From Limnohabitans sp. Hippo3 (lineage in GTDB: Bacteria > Pseudomonadota > Gammaproteobacteria > Burkholderiales > Burkholderiaceae_C), in contig NZ_NESF01000013.1 in NCBI RefSeq assembly GCF_003063665.1, positions 1-64,000 of the forward strand: 64,000 nucleotides of DNA, given 5' to 3'. Each line of letters starts with the position of its first letter. The stretch's first letter is position 1. The translations under genes and the position numbers were made by a program. This document shows positions 43,373 through 54,200 of this stretch, one piece after another. The notes beneath the pieces were generated by a model. That model ran no database searches, was not told the DNA's origin, and saw nothing but the letters and a program-made list of their open reading frames with translations.

Positions 43373-44134
43373 ATGAAGCTGGCCCTGATTTCAGACATCC
43401 ACGCCAATTGGCAGGCTTTGCAGGCTTGCCTGGCGCATGCGCGTCAGCAAGGGGTAGATCAGCTGGCTTTCTTGGGCGATTTGGTGGGCTATGGTGCGGA
43501 CCCGGTGGCGGTGCTCGATGAGGTGATGACACAGGTCGCGCAAGGGGCCTGGGTGTTGCGCGGCAACCATGACGAGATGGCCTTGAACCCCCCCGCGTCT
43601 TTGGCCGCAGATGCCAGCGTGGGCGCGCAAGGCGCGGCCTGGACCCACGCGCAATTGGGTGCGGCGCACCGGGCATTCTTGGCCGATTTGCCGCTGACGG
43701 TGTCCGGTGACGGGTTTTTGCTGGTGCACGCCAGTGCAGATCGGCCGGCGTCCTGGCGTTATGTGGACGGCGAGGGCGCTGCTGGGCGATGCCTGGACCA
43801 GGCCTTGGCGCAACAACAAGGTCCCCATGTTCTGGTGGGCCATGTGCACCACCAGACCTTGTACTACCAAGGCGCCGGGCGCAACTTGATGCGGTTTGAG
43901 CCGACGCCGGGCATCCCTGTGCCCACGCCTTTGCGCAGACCCATGGTGGCCTGCGTGGGCTCATGTGGTCAACCACGCGATGGCGACCCGCGTGCCATGT
44001 ATGCGGTGTACGACCGAACGCTTCAGAAAATGACGTTTCACCGGGTGCCTTACAACCATGCCGAAGCGTCTGCAGCGATTCGCCGGGTTGATTTGCCTGA
44101 ATATTTTGCACAACGGCTGGAGCTTGGACGTTGA
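43373..44134 (+). CDS. Calcineurin-like metallophosphoesterase
   Basis: 253 residues. Metal motifs: LISDIHANWQAL, FLGDLVGYGADP, VLRGNHDEMAL and GHVHHQTLY, all complete. It resembles YfcE/ApaH-like phosphoesterases. The stop overlaps a TTG start of the kinase gene by four bases (TTGA), so the two form a phosphatase-kinase pair with coupled translation. Confidence 0.88.
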   Translation: MKLALISDIHANWQALQACLAHARQQGVDQLAFLGDLVGYGADPVAVLDEVMTQVAQGAWVLRGNHDEMALNPPASLAADASVGAQGAAWTHAQLGAAHRAFLADLPLTVSGDGFLLVHASADRPASWRYVDGEGAAGRCLDQALAQQQGPHVLVGHVHHQTLYYQGAGRNLMRFEPTPGIPVPTPLRRPMVACVGSCGQPRDGDPRAMYAVYDRTLQKMTFHRVPYNHAEASAAIRRVDLPEYFAQRLELGR

Positions 44135-45576
44135 AACTTCTCAATCCTGGACACCTGATCGACGGCTTTGAAATCCAAGCCTGTTTGCATGCAGGCGGCA
44201 TGGCGCACATTTACAAGGTGGTGTATGCCCCTCTGGCCGATGGCAGTCGCCGGCAGGCCGAGTTCCCCATGGCCATGAAAATTCCGCGCATGACAGCGGC
44301 CGATGGCGCTGAGAACATCATCAGCTTTGAAGTCGAGGCGCAAATCCTGTCCGAGTTGAAGGGGCCCCATGTGCCGCGCTTTGTGGCCGCAGGCGATCTG
44401 TCCCGTTTGCCCTATCTCGTGATGGAGTATGTCGAGGGCCAGACACTGCAGCACTGGCTCGATCAGCGCCAGGACCTGACCGTGTCCAGGATGGCCGCTT
44501 TGGGTGCGGCCATGGCGCGTGCGGTGCACAGTCTGCACCAGCAAAATGTTTGCCACCTGGACCTCAAGCCTGCCAACGTTTTGATCCGCCCCGATGGTGT
44601 CGCGGTGTTGCTGGATTTTGGTTTGTCTTGCCACGCGCATTTGCCGGACTTGCTGGCCGAAGAGCTGCGCAAAGCCGTGGGTTCGCCCGTCTGGATATCC
44701 CCTGAACAGGTGGTGGGGGTGCGGGGCGATCCGCGCAGCGATGTGTTCGCCATCGGGGTGATGCTTTACGAACTGGCCACGGGCGAGTTGCCATTTGGTC
44801 AACCTGCAACCGCCGCGGGCCTGCGTCAACGTCTGTGGATGGACCCGGTCCCGCCGCGCAAGCACCGCCCGGACTAGCCCGAGTGGCTGCAGGAAGTGAT
44901 CTTGCGCTGCCTGGCGCCGGTGGCCGCAGAGCGTTACCCCTCGGCCTCGCACCTGGCCTTTGATCTAACCCATCCTGAGCAGGTGAGGGTCACCGAGCGG
45001 GGCCGCAACACGCAGGGCACGGGTTTCTGGACGCATTTCAAACGCTGGGTTCGGGCCAGTGGCATGGCCTACACGCCGAGTCCCGTCCCAGTCCGGCAGA
45101 TTGAGCAAGTGCCCATCATCATGGTGGCGGTTCCGCACCACGACGTCAGCGATGCCACCTTGTATTCATTGCGCGAAGCCGTGGCGCGTTCGCTGGGCAT
45201 TCGCCCGGGTGCCCGTCTGGCCTGTGTGACCGTGATTTCACCGAGCCAGACCAGCACCACCGAGGCAGAGAAGGGCGAAACCCAAGTGCACCGGTGGCAC
45301 CTGAGCCGCTTGCAGCAATGGGCGCAACCCCTCGATCTGGATGGGCACCAGACTTCCTTTCATGTGTTGGAGTCGGGTGACGTGGCGCAGGCCTTGCTGC
45401 GCTATGCCGAAGGCAACCAGGTCAACATGGTCATCATGGGGGCGGCGACGCATGGCTTGTCCATGCAGCGCGTGCTGGCGACCGTCCCGATCAAGGTGGC
45501 GATGCAGGCCCCTTGCACCGTGATTCTGGTCAAACAGAGCCTGCCCTTTGAACGCTTGGCAGACCTCGACGCCTGA
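44131..45576 (+). pseudogene. Ser/Thr protein kinase-UspA fusion interrupted by one in-frame TAG
   Basis: The frame from TTG 44131 encodes a eukaryotic-type kinase domain: Gly loop CLHAGGMAHIYKV, Lys in PMAMKIPR, catalytic HLDLKPANVL, DFG in LLDFGLSC, and SPEQVVGVRGDPRSDVFAIG. At 44875-44877 a TAG stops it after RKHRPD. The same frame continues PEWLQEVILRCLAPVAAERY, exactly the normal end of kinase subdomain XI, and runs on into a UspA domain (IIMVAVPHHDVSDATLYSLR, then VNMVIMGAATHGLSMQRVLA and CTVILVKQSL) to 45576. No other disruption is visible over 480 codons. A nonsense mutation, read-through or a base-call error are the options. A GTG at 44896 could restart the Usp half. Confidence 0.85.
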
Positions 45577-45581
45577 AGCAC

Positions 45582-45836
45582 TCAAGGCGCCGTGTTGGGC
45601 GCTGGGTCCTCGGCTTCGGTCGTTTCTTTCTCAAGGCGGTTGAAGTACCAGGCGTTCAAGATGGTGATCCCCAAAAAGATCAGCAAGCTGCCTTGCGCGG
45701 CCATCCAGAAGTTGATCGGCCATTCGCCGATTTTGATGTTCAGGTCTCTGGCAAACCAGACCCAGCCGAACGCGGCCAGAGACCATGACAGCAGCAGCAC
45801 GCCCGAAAACAGACGAATTTTTTGACGGGTGGACAT
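45582..45836 (-). CDS. DUF4212-type small membrane protein
   Basis: 84 residues from MSTRQKIRLFSG with two membrane segments (GVLLLSWSLAAFGWVWFA and FWMAAQGSLLIFLGITILNAWYF). The pattern WPINFWMAAQGSLLIFLG fits DUF4212, the small subunit of sodium:solute symporters. The large SSS subunit normally encoded alongside is absent from this window, so this copy is an orphan or works with a distant partner. A palindrome ATCACGTGAT lies at 45872-45881 in its promoter region. Confidence 0.65.
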   Translation of the reverse strand: MSTRQKIRLFSGVLLLSWSLAAFGWVWFARDLNIKIGEWPINFWMAAQGSLLIFLGITILNAWYFNRLEKETTEAEDPAPNTAP

Positions 45837-46078
45837 GGCGGAGCCTCTTTTCACAAAGGGGAAGTGACCGAATCACGTGATCCTGATCGCATTATCGGCA
45901 CCGATGAGGCTAGGGATTACCCGCGAGATTCCGCTTGATTTCACATTGCGGCAAAAAAATCAAGGGTTTCTACTCGTTCTGTAAGTATGTGTTGGTTCGC
46001 TGTCAGACGCGGGCAAGTGCCGGGTCCAAGAATTACGGCAAGTTTCCGTGTCGGAGACTCTTTTTTGGAGACAGCTTT

Positions 46079-47839
46079 ATGGCTACAACAGAAGCCCGCC
46101 CGATGTCGGCGGAAGAGAAGAAGGTGATTTTTGCCTCTTCTCTGGGCACCGTGTTTGAGTGGTATGACTTTTACCTGTACGGTTCGTTGGCAGCGATCAT
46201 TGCCAAGCAATTCTTCAGCGGCCTGGACGAAGGCTCTGCCTTCATTTTTGCGCTGCTGGCGTTTGCTGCCGGTTTCATCGTGCGTCCTTTCGGCGCCTTG
46301 GTGTTCGGCCGCCTGGGCGACATGATCGGTCGCAAGTACACCTTCCTGGTGACCATCTTGTTGATGGGTGCATCGACCTTCATCGTGGGCATCTTGCCCA
46401 ACTACGCCAGCATTGGCGTGGCCGCTCCCATCATCCTGATCTGCCTGCGTTTGCTGCAAGGCTTGGCTTTGGGTGGTGAATACGGTGGTGCCGCCACTTA
46501 TGTAGCCGAGCATGCCCCTCACGGCAAGCGCGGTGCCTACACCGCTTGGATCCAGACCACAGCGACGCTGGGTCTGTTCTTGTCGCTGATGGTGATTCTG
46601 GGTACACGTACCGCCATCGGTGAAGAAGCCTTCGCCGACTGGGGCTGGCGTGTGCCGTTCATCGTTTCGATCGTGATGCTGATCATTTCGGTCTACATCC
46701 GCTTGAGCATGAACGAATCGCCTGCTTTCCAGAAAATGAAAGCCGAAGGCAAGACCTCCAAAGCTCCTCTGTCCGAGTCTTTCGGCCAGTGGAAAAACCT
46801 GAAGATCGTGATCTTGGCCTTGGTCGGTTTGACCGCCGGTCAAGCCGTGGTTTGGTACTCCGGTCAGTTCTACGCCTTGTTCTTCCTGACCCAGGCCTTG
46901 AAGGTCGACGGCGCTACCGCCAACATCATGGTCGCGATCTCCCTGATCATCGGCACACCGTTCTTCATCGTGTTCGGTGCGCTGTCTGACAAGATTGGCC
47001 GCAAGCCGATCATCTTGGCTGGTTGCCTGTTGGCCGCTTTGACTTACTTCCCTGTGTTCAAGGCATTGACCAAGGCTGCCAACCCTGATCTGGCCGCAGC
47101 CCAAGCCAAGTCGCAGGTGGTGGTGGTGGCCGATCCTGCCGAGTGCTCGTTCCAGTTCAACCCCACTGGCACCAAGAAGTTCACTTCTTCTTGCGACATC
47201 GCCAAGCAACGTCTGGCTGGCGCTTCGGTGAGCTACTCCAACGAAGCGGCACCTGCTGGCACACCCGCCATCATCAAGATCGGTGAAACCGTGGTGCCTG
47301 TGAAGTACAGCGCCGAAGACATCGCTGCAGCCAAGGCCAAGGCCGAAGCCAAAGTGGCCGAACTGACTGCCGCTCAACCTCAGGATGCCAAGGCCCTCGA
47401 AGCTGCCAACAAGGCAGTCAAGGACCTGAGCAACGAGAAGACCGCCGGTGCCACCCTGCTGGGCAGCAACCTCGGCGCAGCCCTGAAAGCTGCTGGCTAT
47501 CCTGCCAAGGCTGACATGGCCAAGTTCGACAAAGTCACCGTCATCATCATCTTGTCTTACCTGGTGTTGTTGGTGACCATGGTGTACGGCCCGATCGCTG
47601 CCATGCTGGTCGAGATGTTCCCCACCCGCATCCGTTACACCTCCATGTCCTTGCCTTACCACATCGGTAACGGCTGGTTTGGCGGCCTGCTGCCCACCAC
47701 CGCCTTCGCGATCGTGGCCCAGACCGGTAACATGTACAACGGTCTGTGGTACCCGATCATCATCGCCGGTGCAACCGTCGTGATCGGTGGCTTGTTCATC
47801 AAGGAAACCAAAGACGTCGACATCTACGCTGACGACTGA
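46079..47839 (+). CDS. MHS-family MFS transporter with a large inserted loop
   Basis: 586 residues, longer than the usual 430-550. Twelve membrane segments with MHS signatures: SLGTVFEWYDFYLYGSLAAI, RPFGALVFGRLGDMIGRKYT, LRLLQGLALGGEYGGAATYV and FGALSDKIGRKPIIL. A soluble insert of about 150 residues (roughly 330-482) rich in Ala and Lys separates the late membrane segments; it holds two Cys at about 355 and 371 that could pair. GGAG precedes the ATG. Likely a proton symporter for an organic acid or osmolyte; substrate unknown. The upstream 240 bases are non-coding. Confidence 0.88.
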   Translation: MATTEARPMSAEEKKVIFASSLGTVFEWYDFYLYGSLAAIIAKQFFSGLDEGSAFIFALLAFAAGFIVRPFGALVFGRLGDMIGRKYTFLVTILLMGASTFIVGILPNYASIGVAAPIILICLRLLQGLALGGEYGGAATYVAEHAPHGKRGAYTAWIQTTATLGLFLSLMVILGTRTAIGEEAFADWGWRVPFIVSIVMLIISVYIRLSMNESPAFQKMKAEGKTSKAPLSESFGQWKNLKIVILALVGLTAGQAVVWYSGQFYALFFLTQALKVDGATANIMVAISLIIGTPFFIVFGALSDKIGRKPIILAGCLLAALTYFPVFKALTKAANPDLAAAQAKSQVVVVADPAECSFQFNPTGTKKFTSSCDIAKQRLAGASVSYSNEAAPAGTPAIIKIGETVVPVKYSAEDIAAAKAKAEAKVAELTAAQPQDAKALEAANKAVKDLSNEKTAGATLLGSNLGAALKAAGYPAKADMAKFDKVTVIIILSYLVLLVTMVYGPIAAMLVEMFPTRIRYTSMSLPYHIGNGWFGGLLPTTAFAIVAQTGNMYNGLWYPIIIAGATVVIGGLFIKETKDVDIYADD

Positions 47840-47878
47840 TCTTTGTAAGCTACCCGGGGTGACTCGGGTGCTAAATTC

Positions 47879-47907
47879 AAGGCCTTCCCTCTGTGGAGGG
47901 CCTTTTT
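47879..47907 (+). terminator. Terminator after the MFS gene
   Basis: AAGGCC pairs with GGCCTT around TTCCCTCTGTGGAG (which can itself pair as CCCTC/GAGGG in an alternative fold), followed by TTTTTC. Confidence 0.75.
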
Positions 47908-47922
47908 CATGAATGGAGATGA

Positions 47923-48105
47923 ATGATGTGGAAAATTGCTGTGGGTTTCGCGGTCTTTGCGGCCTTGGCCCTGTACGTGATCGGTAAAGGTGGCGACAGC
48001 CTGGACATGAGCGGTGAAAAACACGGTGCCGATGCGGTGCACAGTGAACCAGCCAAGACCGATGCGCCAGCTGCACCGGCTGCCGACGCCAGCGCTGCCA
48101 AGTAA
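47923..48105 (+). CDS. Small single-pass membrane protein
   Basis: 60 residues (or 59 from the second ATG). One membrane segment ([19 protein letters not shown]) and an Ala/Pro/Asp-rich exported tail with [22 protein letters not shown] precedes the start. No family recognised. It lies between two terminators and is therefore a separate short transcript or a read-through product. Confidence 0.65.
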   Translation: MMWKIAVGFAVFAALALYVIGKGGDSLDMSGEKHGADAVHSEPAKTDAPAAPAADASAAK

Positions 48106-48116
48106 GCCAGCGCCGC

Positions 48117-48143
48117 GCTCGCCCGGGCTTGACCCGGGCGAGC
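48117..48143. repeat. Palindromic repeat with CTTGA loop, copy A
   Basis: Stem GCTCGCCCGGG and its exact complement around loop CTTGA. The core CGGGCTTGACCCG recurs on the minus strand at 51522-51544 inside uvrA. This family is common in proteobacterial genomes, where it leaves protein traces such as SPGLDPGE. Confidence 0.8.
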
Positions 48144-48148
48144 CTTCC

Positions 48149-48178
48149 AAAGCCACGCCTGTGCGTGGCTTTTCTTTT
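48149..48178 (+). terminator. Rho-independent terminator
   Basis: AAAGCCACGC-CTGT-GCGTGGCTTT followed by TCTTTT. It ends the small membrane protein transcript 64 bases before uvrA. Confidence 0.88.
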
Positions 48179-48241
48179 GGAGGCCAGAAATGTCACGGTC
48201 TGCGCCCTAGAATGTTTGGCCTTCACCCGAAAAAGCCAAGC

Positions 48242-51200
48242 ATGTCACAAGGTCTCATCCGCATCCGTGGTGCCCGTCAGCACAACCTCAAAAACATCGA
48301 TCTGGACATCCGCACGGGTGAATTGACTGTGGTCACCGGCCCCAGCGGCTCGGGCAAGTCGAGTCTGGTGTTTGACACGCTGTACGCCGAGGGCCAGCGC
48401 CGCTATGTGGAGACCTTCAGCGCCTACGCCCGCCAGTTCCTGGACCGCATGGACAAACCGGCGGTGGACAAGGTAGAAGGCGTGCCTCCGGCGATTGCGA
48501 TCGACCAGACCAACCCGGTGCGCAGCTCGCGCTCCACCGTGGGCACCATGACCGAGCTGAACGACCACCTGAAGTTGTTGTTCGCCCGATTGGGCCAGCT
48601 GTTCGACAAAGACACCGCACAGCCCGTGCGCCACGATAACCCCGACACGATTTACGCCGAGCTGGCCCAGCGTGCGGCGCAAGCAGGTGACCCGCGCCTG
48701 TACCTGACTTTTCCGGTCGAGCTGCCCGCGAACACCAGCACCGAACAGGTCGAGCAGTGGCTCTCGGCCAGCGGTTTCACCAAGGTGCAGGCCGAACGCG
48801 AAGTCGCCACCCCCACCGGTCCGCGCAAAGTGCTGGACGTGATCGCCGACCGTTTTCGTTTGGCCAAGGCCGAAAAAGCCCGCGTGGTCGAAGCCATCGA
48901 AGTCGCCCTGAAGCGCGGCGGCCGTCTGAATGTGTATGTGGAGACATCGGGTTCAGATCCCGATTTGTCCGCCACCTCCGAGCCTAGCTTCGACATCTGG
49001 CGTTTTTCCACCGGCTTGCATTGCCCCGACAGCGACCAGCGCTACACCGACCCGATCCCGTCGATGTTCTCCTTCAACTCGGCGGTGGGCGCGTGCGAAA
49101 CCTGCCGGGGTTTTGGCCGGGTGATCGGCGTCGATTACGGCCTGGTCATTCCTAACCCCAAACTCACGCTGCGGGCCGGGGCCATCAAGACGCTGCAAAC
49201 GCCCGCCTGGCAAGAAAACCAGGACGATCTGATGCGGCATGCCGAGGCCGCAGGCATTCCGCGCGACACACCCTGGGACAGGCTGACCCAAGCGCAGCAA
49301 GACTGGGTGATCCACGGTTCGCCCGAGTGGAAGGGGCGCTGGAACCACCAGTGGTACGGCGTGAAGCGCTTTTTTGAGTACCTGGAGAGCAAGGCCTACA
49401 AGATGCACATCCGTGTGCTCTTGTCCAAGTACCGCAGCTACACCGAATGCCCGACCTGCCATGGCGCACGCTTGAAGACCGAGAGTTTGCTCTGGCGCAT
49501 TGGCAGCCACGCCGATGCCGATGGGGTCTTGCCAGTTGAAAAACGCTTCATGCCCGCAGGCGTGAAGTGGACCCGTGCGCAGTTGGAGGCGCTGCCGGGT
49601 TTGAGTCTGCACGACATGATGATCATGCCGCTGGACCGCTTGCGCTTGTTTTTTGATCGTCTGTCCGCTTTGGGGCATGCGTCCTTGGGGGCTGGGGAGG
49701 CTCCGGCCGAAGCCGTGGGGGACGGTGGAAAGCCACATGCAAGAACAGCGACAGAGATGTCGCGAGACGATCAATCGACCACAAGGGCTGCGTCAGAGCG
49801 GGGGGCGGGCGACGATTTTGGCGTATCCCCGCCTCATGAGGAGCCCGCCCCCCGCTCTGATGCAGACCGAACTTCAGCAGAAATCACCGAAGCAAACCAG
49901 GCAAAAAACCAAGGCCCAAGCGCCGAACAAAAAGCCTTGCAACTGCTGCTGGAAGAAATCACCACCCGCCTCAAATACCTGTGCGACGTGGGCATTGGTT
50001 ACCTCACCCTCGACCGCCAAAGCCGGACGCTCAGCGGCGGCGAAGTCCAGCGCATCAACCTCACCACCGCCCTGGGCACCAGCCTCGTCAACACCCTGTT
50101 TGTGCTGGACGAACCCAGCATCGGCCTCCACCCGCGCGACATGCACCGCATCACCCAGGCCATGCACCGCCTGCGTGATGCGGGCAACACCCTGGTCGTG
50201 GTTGAGCACGACCCGGCCGTGATGCTGGCCGCCGACCGCATGATCGACATGGGTCCTGGCCCCGGCGAGCGTGGCGGGCAGATTGTGTTCGACGGCACCA
50301 CCGCCGAACTGCGCAACGCCGACACGCTCACCGGCGCGTATCTGGGCGGACGCAAACAAGTGGGCTTGGGTTTCAAGCGCATGGTCACCGACAGCACGCC
50401 GCGTCTGATTTTGGAAGGCGCACGCGAGCACAACCTGCAAAACATCAGCGTGGACTTTCCGCTGCAGCGCCTGGTCACCATCACCGGCGTGAGCGGCTCG
50501 GGCAAGTCGAGTTTGATCCAGGATGTGCTGGCCCCGGCGCTGATGCGCCACTTTGGCAAAGCCACCGAAACCCCGGGCGCACACGACCGCCTGTTGGGGG
50601 CCGACCACCTGAGCGATGTGGTGTTTGTGGACCAGTCGCCCATCGGCAAAACCGCCCGATCCAACCCGGTGAGTTATGTGGGCGCGTGGGATGCGATCCG
50701 CGAGATTTTTGCGACCGCGCCTTTGTCGCGCCAGCGCGGTTACACCGCCAGCAAGTTCAGCTTCAACGGCGGCGATGGTCGCTGCCCCACCTGCGGCGGC
50801 TCGGGCTTTGAGCACGTCGAAATGCAGTTTTTGAGCGATGTGTATCTGCGCTGCCCCGACTGCGACGGCCAACGCTACCGCCCCGAAATTCTGGAAATCA
50901 CCATCGAGCGTCAGGCCATCGGCGGTGCGGTGCGGCACCTCAATGTGGCTGACATTCTGCAGCTCACTGTGAGCGAAGCTGCGGCTTTGTTTGCGCAAGA
51001 CCGCGAAGTCATCCGGGCCCTGCAGCCCATTGTGGATGTGGGCCTGGAGTATGTGCGCCTGGGTCAGCCTGTGCCCACCTTGTCGGGTGGTGAGGCCCAG
51101 CGCCTCAAGCTCGCGGGCTTTCTGGCCGAAGCCGCCAAGAGCGCGTCCAAGAGCCGCCAAAGTCTGGCTCGCAAAGGCACGCTGTTCCTGTTTGACGAGC

Positions 51201-54200
51201 CGACCACCGGCCTGCACTTTGACGACATCGCCAAGCTCATGCGGGCTTTGCGCAAGCTGCTCGAAGCGGGGCATTCGCTCATCGTCATCGAGCACAACCT
51301 CGACGTGATCCGCGCCAGTGACTGGTTGATCGATCTCGGACCCGAAGGTGGTTATGCCGGCGGGCTGATCGTGGCCGAGGGCACACCCGAAGATGTGCGA
51401 CAGCATGCCACTTCGCACACCGGGCAGGCCTTGCGCGAGTACGCCGAGTCCATGGGCGAGGTGCATGGGGCACAAGAGGGGGCTGCGGCCTATTTGGCGG
51501 TCTTGAAAACCGGGGGCATGGATCCTCGGGTCAAGCCCGAGGATGACAAAGTCAAAAAGATCGCCGATGACAAGAGGAAAAAAGCGGTCCCCAACAACAA
51601 CATCCAGATCGTCAACGCCAAAGAGCACAACCTCAAAAACCTGAGCGTCAACATCCCGCGTGGCCGCTTCAACGTGGTCACCGGTGTGAGCGGTTCCGGC
51701 AAGTCCACGCTGGCGTTTGACATCCTGTTCAACGAAGGCCAGCGCCGCTATCTGGAAAGCCTGAACGCCTATGCCCGATCCATCGTGCAACCGGCAGGCC
51801 GCCCCGAGGTCGATGCGGTCTATGGCATCCCGCCCACGGTGGCGATCGAACAGCGGCTGTCGCGCGGCGGCCGCAAATCCACCGTGGGCACCACCACCGA
51901 AGTCTGGCATTTCCTGCGTCTGCTGTATGTGAAGCTGGGCATCCAGCACTGCATCCACGACGGCACGCCGGTGCAGCCGCAAACGCCCGACAGCATCGTG
52001 GCGCAGCTGATGACCCAGTTCCGGGGGCAACACATCGGCCTGCTGGCCCCGCTGGTCACCAATCGCAAAGGCGTTTACACCGAGCTGGCCGACTGGGCGC
52101 GTCCACGCGGCTACACGCACCTGCGCGTCGATGGCGAGTTTTTGCCCACGCAGGGTTTCCCGCGCATTGATCGATTCAAGGAACACAACATCGAACTGCC
52201 GGTGGCCAGTCTGGATGTGCTGCCGTCGAATGAAACGGCCTTGCGCCAGGCGCTGACGCAGGCGCTGGAGCACGGCAAAGGCGTGGTGCATGTGCTGAGC
52301 GACCTGGGCGGTTTGCGTGAGGCCATGTTCAACGGCGAATCCACTGCCCGCATTGGCCAGCACCGCGTGTTCTCGACCTTGCGCGCTTGCCCGGCCTGCG
52401 CCACCTCGTATGCCGAACTTGACCCGCGTTTGTTCTCGTACAACAGCAAGCACGGTTGGTGCCCCGATTGTGTGGGCACGGGCGTCAAGCTCAGCAAGGA
52501 CGAGCGCAAGGTGTTCGACGACTCTGTGCAGGACGACAAGGACAAAGGCCGCGAGCAAACCTTTGCCGAGCCGGAAATCGAAGACCTGGCCGATGTGGCT
52601 TGTCCCAGTTGCGAGGGCACCCGGCTGAACGCCACGGCACGTGCTGTGCGCCTGGGTGCAGCGCCTGGCCAGGGCTGGCGCATCACCGACATCGCCAGCC
52701 TGTCGGTCAGCGATGTGCGGCAGTGGGTCGAGAAACTGCAGCTCACCGGACGCGATGCCGACATCGCCCGCGACCTGGTGCCCGAGATCCAGAGCCGCCT
52801 CGAATTTTTGGAAGAAGTGGGCCTGGGCTACCTCACGCTCGACCGAGGGGCGCCCACCCTGTCGGGCGGCGAAGCCCAGCGCATCCGCCTGGCCGCGCAG
52901 CTGGGCAGCAACTTGCAAGGCGTGTGCTACGTGCTGGACGAGCCGACCATCGGCTTGCACGCCCGCGACAACCAGATTTTGCTCAACGCCCTGCACAAGC
53001 TGGGTGACAAGGGCAACACCCTGGTGGTTGTGGAGCACGACGAAGACACGATCCGCCGCGCCGACCACATCATCGACATCGGCCCGAGTGCCGGTAAACG
53101 CGGCGGCCGTCTGGTGGCCGAAGGCTCGGTGGCCGACATCACGGCGTCTGCCGATTCGCAGACCGGGCGCTACTTGTTGCATGCGATGAAGCATCCGATG
53201 CAGTCGCGTCGTTTCGTGGATCCTTCTTTGCGGGGCGCTGGCGCGGGCGCCTCATACGGCGGGGATACGCCAAAATCGGCGCCCACGCCAGCGCCCCACA
53301 AAGAAGCTGCGGGTGGTTCGGACGTGCATTGGCTCACCCTGACGGGGGCCAACCTGCACAACTTGCGCCAGGTCGATGTGCAAGTGCCGCTCAAGCGTTT
53401 GGTTGCTGTGACTGGCGTGAGCGGTTCCGGCAAATCCACGCTGGCCCGCGATGTCTTGCTGGCCAATGTGCAGGCCCTGGTCAGCCAGCGCTCGACCTTG
53501 GCAGGTCGCACCGCACAAGATGCCGGCCAGCGCGTGGCCCTGACCGCTTGCAGCGATGTGCAAGGTTTTGAGACGATAGACCGCGTGCTCGAAGTCGACC
53601 AGACCCCGATTGGCAAAACGCCGCGTTCCTGCCCCGCGACCTACATCGGTTTTTGGGACACGATCCGTAAATTGTTTGCCGAAACGCTGGAGGCCAAGGC
53701 GCGTGGCTATGCGGCTGGGCGTTTCAGCTTCAACACCGGCGAAGGCCGCTGTCCCAGTTGTGAAGGCCAGGGCATGCGCACCATCGAGATGAGCTTTTTG
53801 CCCGATGTGAAAGTGCCTTGCGAAACCTGCCGAGGTGCCCGCTTCAACCCCGAGACGCTGGCGGTCACCTGGCGTGGCAAGAGCATTGGCGATGTGCTGC
53901 AGATGGAGGTGGACGAAGCGGTGGAATTCTTCGCCACCATGCCCAGCATCGCGCACCCGCTGCAGTTGCTCAAAGACGTGGGCTTGGGCTACCTGACCTT
54001 GGGACAGCCCTCACCCACGCTCAGCGGCGGCGAGGCGCAGCGCATCAAGCTGGTGACCGAACTCACCAAGGTGCGGGACGACGTGGGCAAGCGCGGCAAC
54101 AAGGCGCCGCACACCTTGTATGTGCTGGATGAGCCCACCGTGGGCCTGCACATGGCCGACGTGGACAAACTCATCAGTGTGTTGCACCGCCTGGTGAATG

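Noticed and set aside
45941..48226. 761-codon minus-strand open frame across the MFS gene
   Set aside because: Antisense of the transporter; His/Gln/Asp-rich repeats are the complement of GC-rich membrane codons.
49874..53194. 1106-codon minus-strand open frame inside uvrA
   Set aside because: Antisense of a well-supported UvrA; composition typical of reverse-frame translation, no domain seen.
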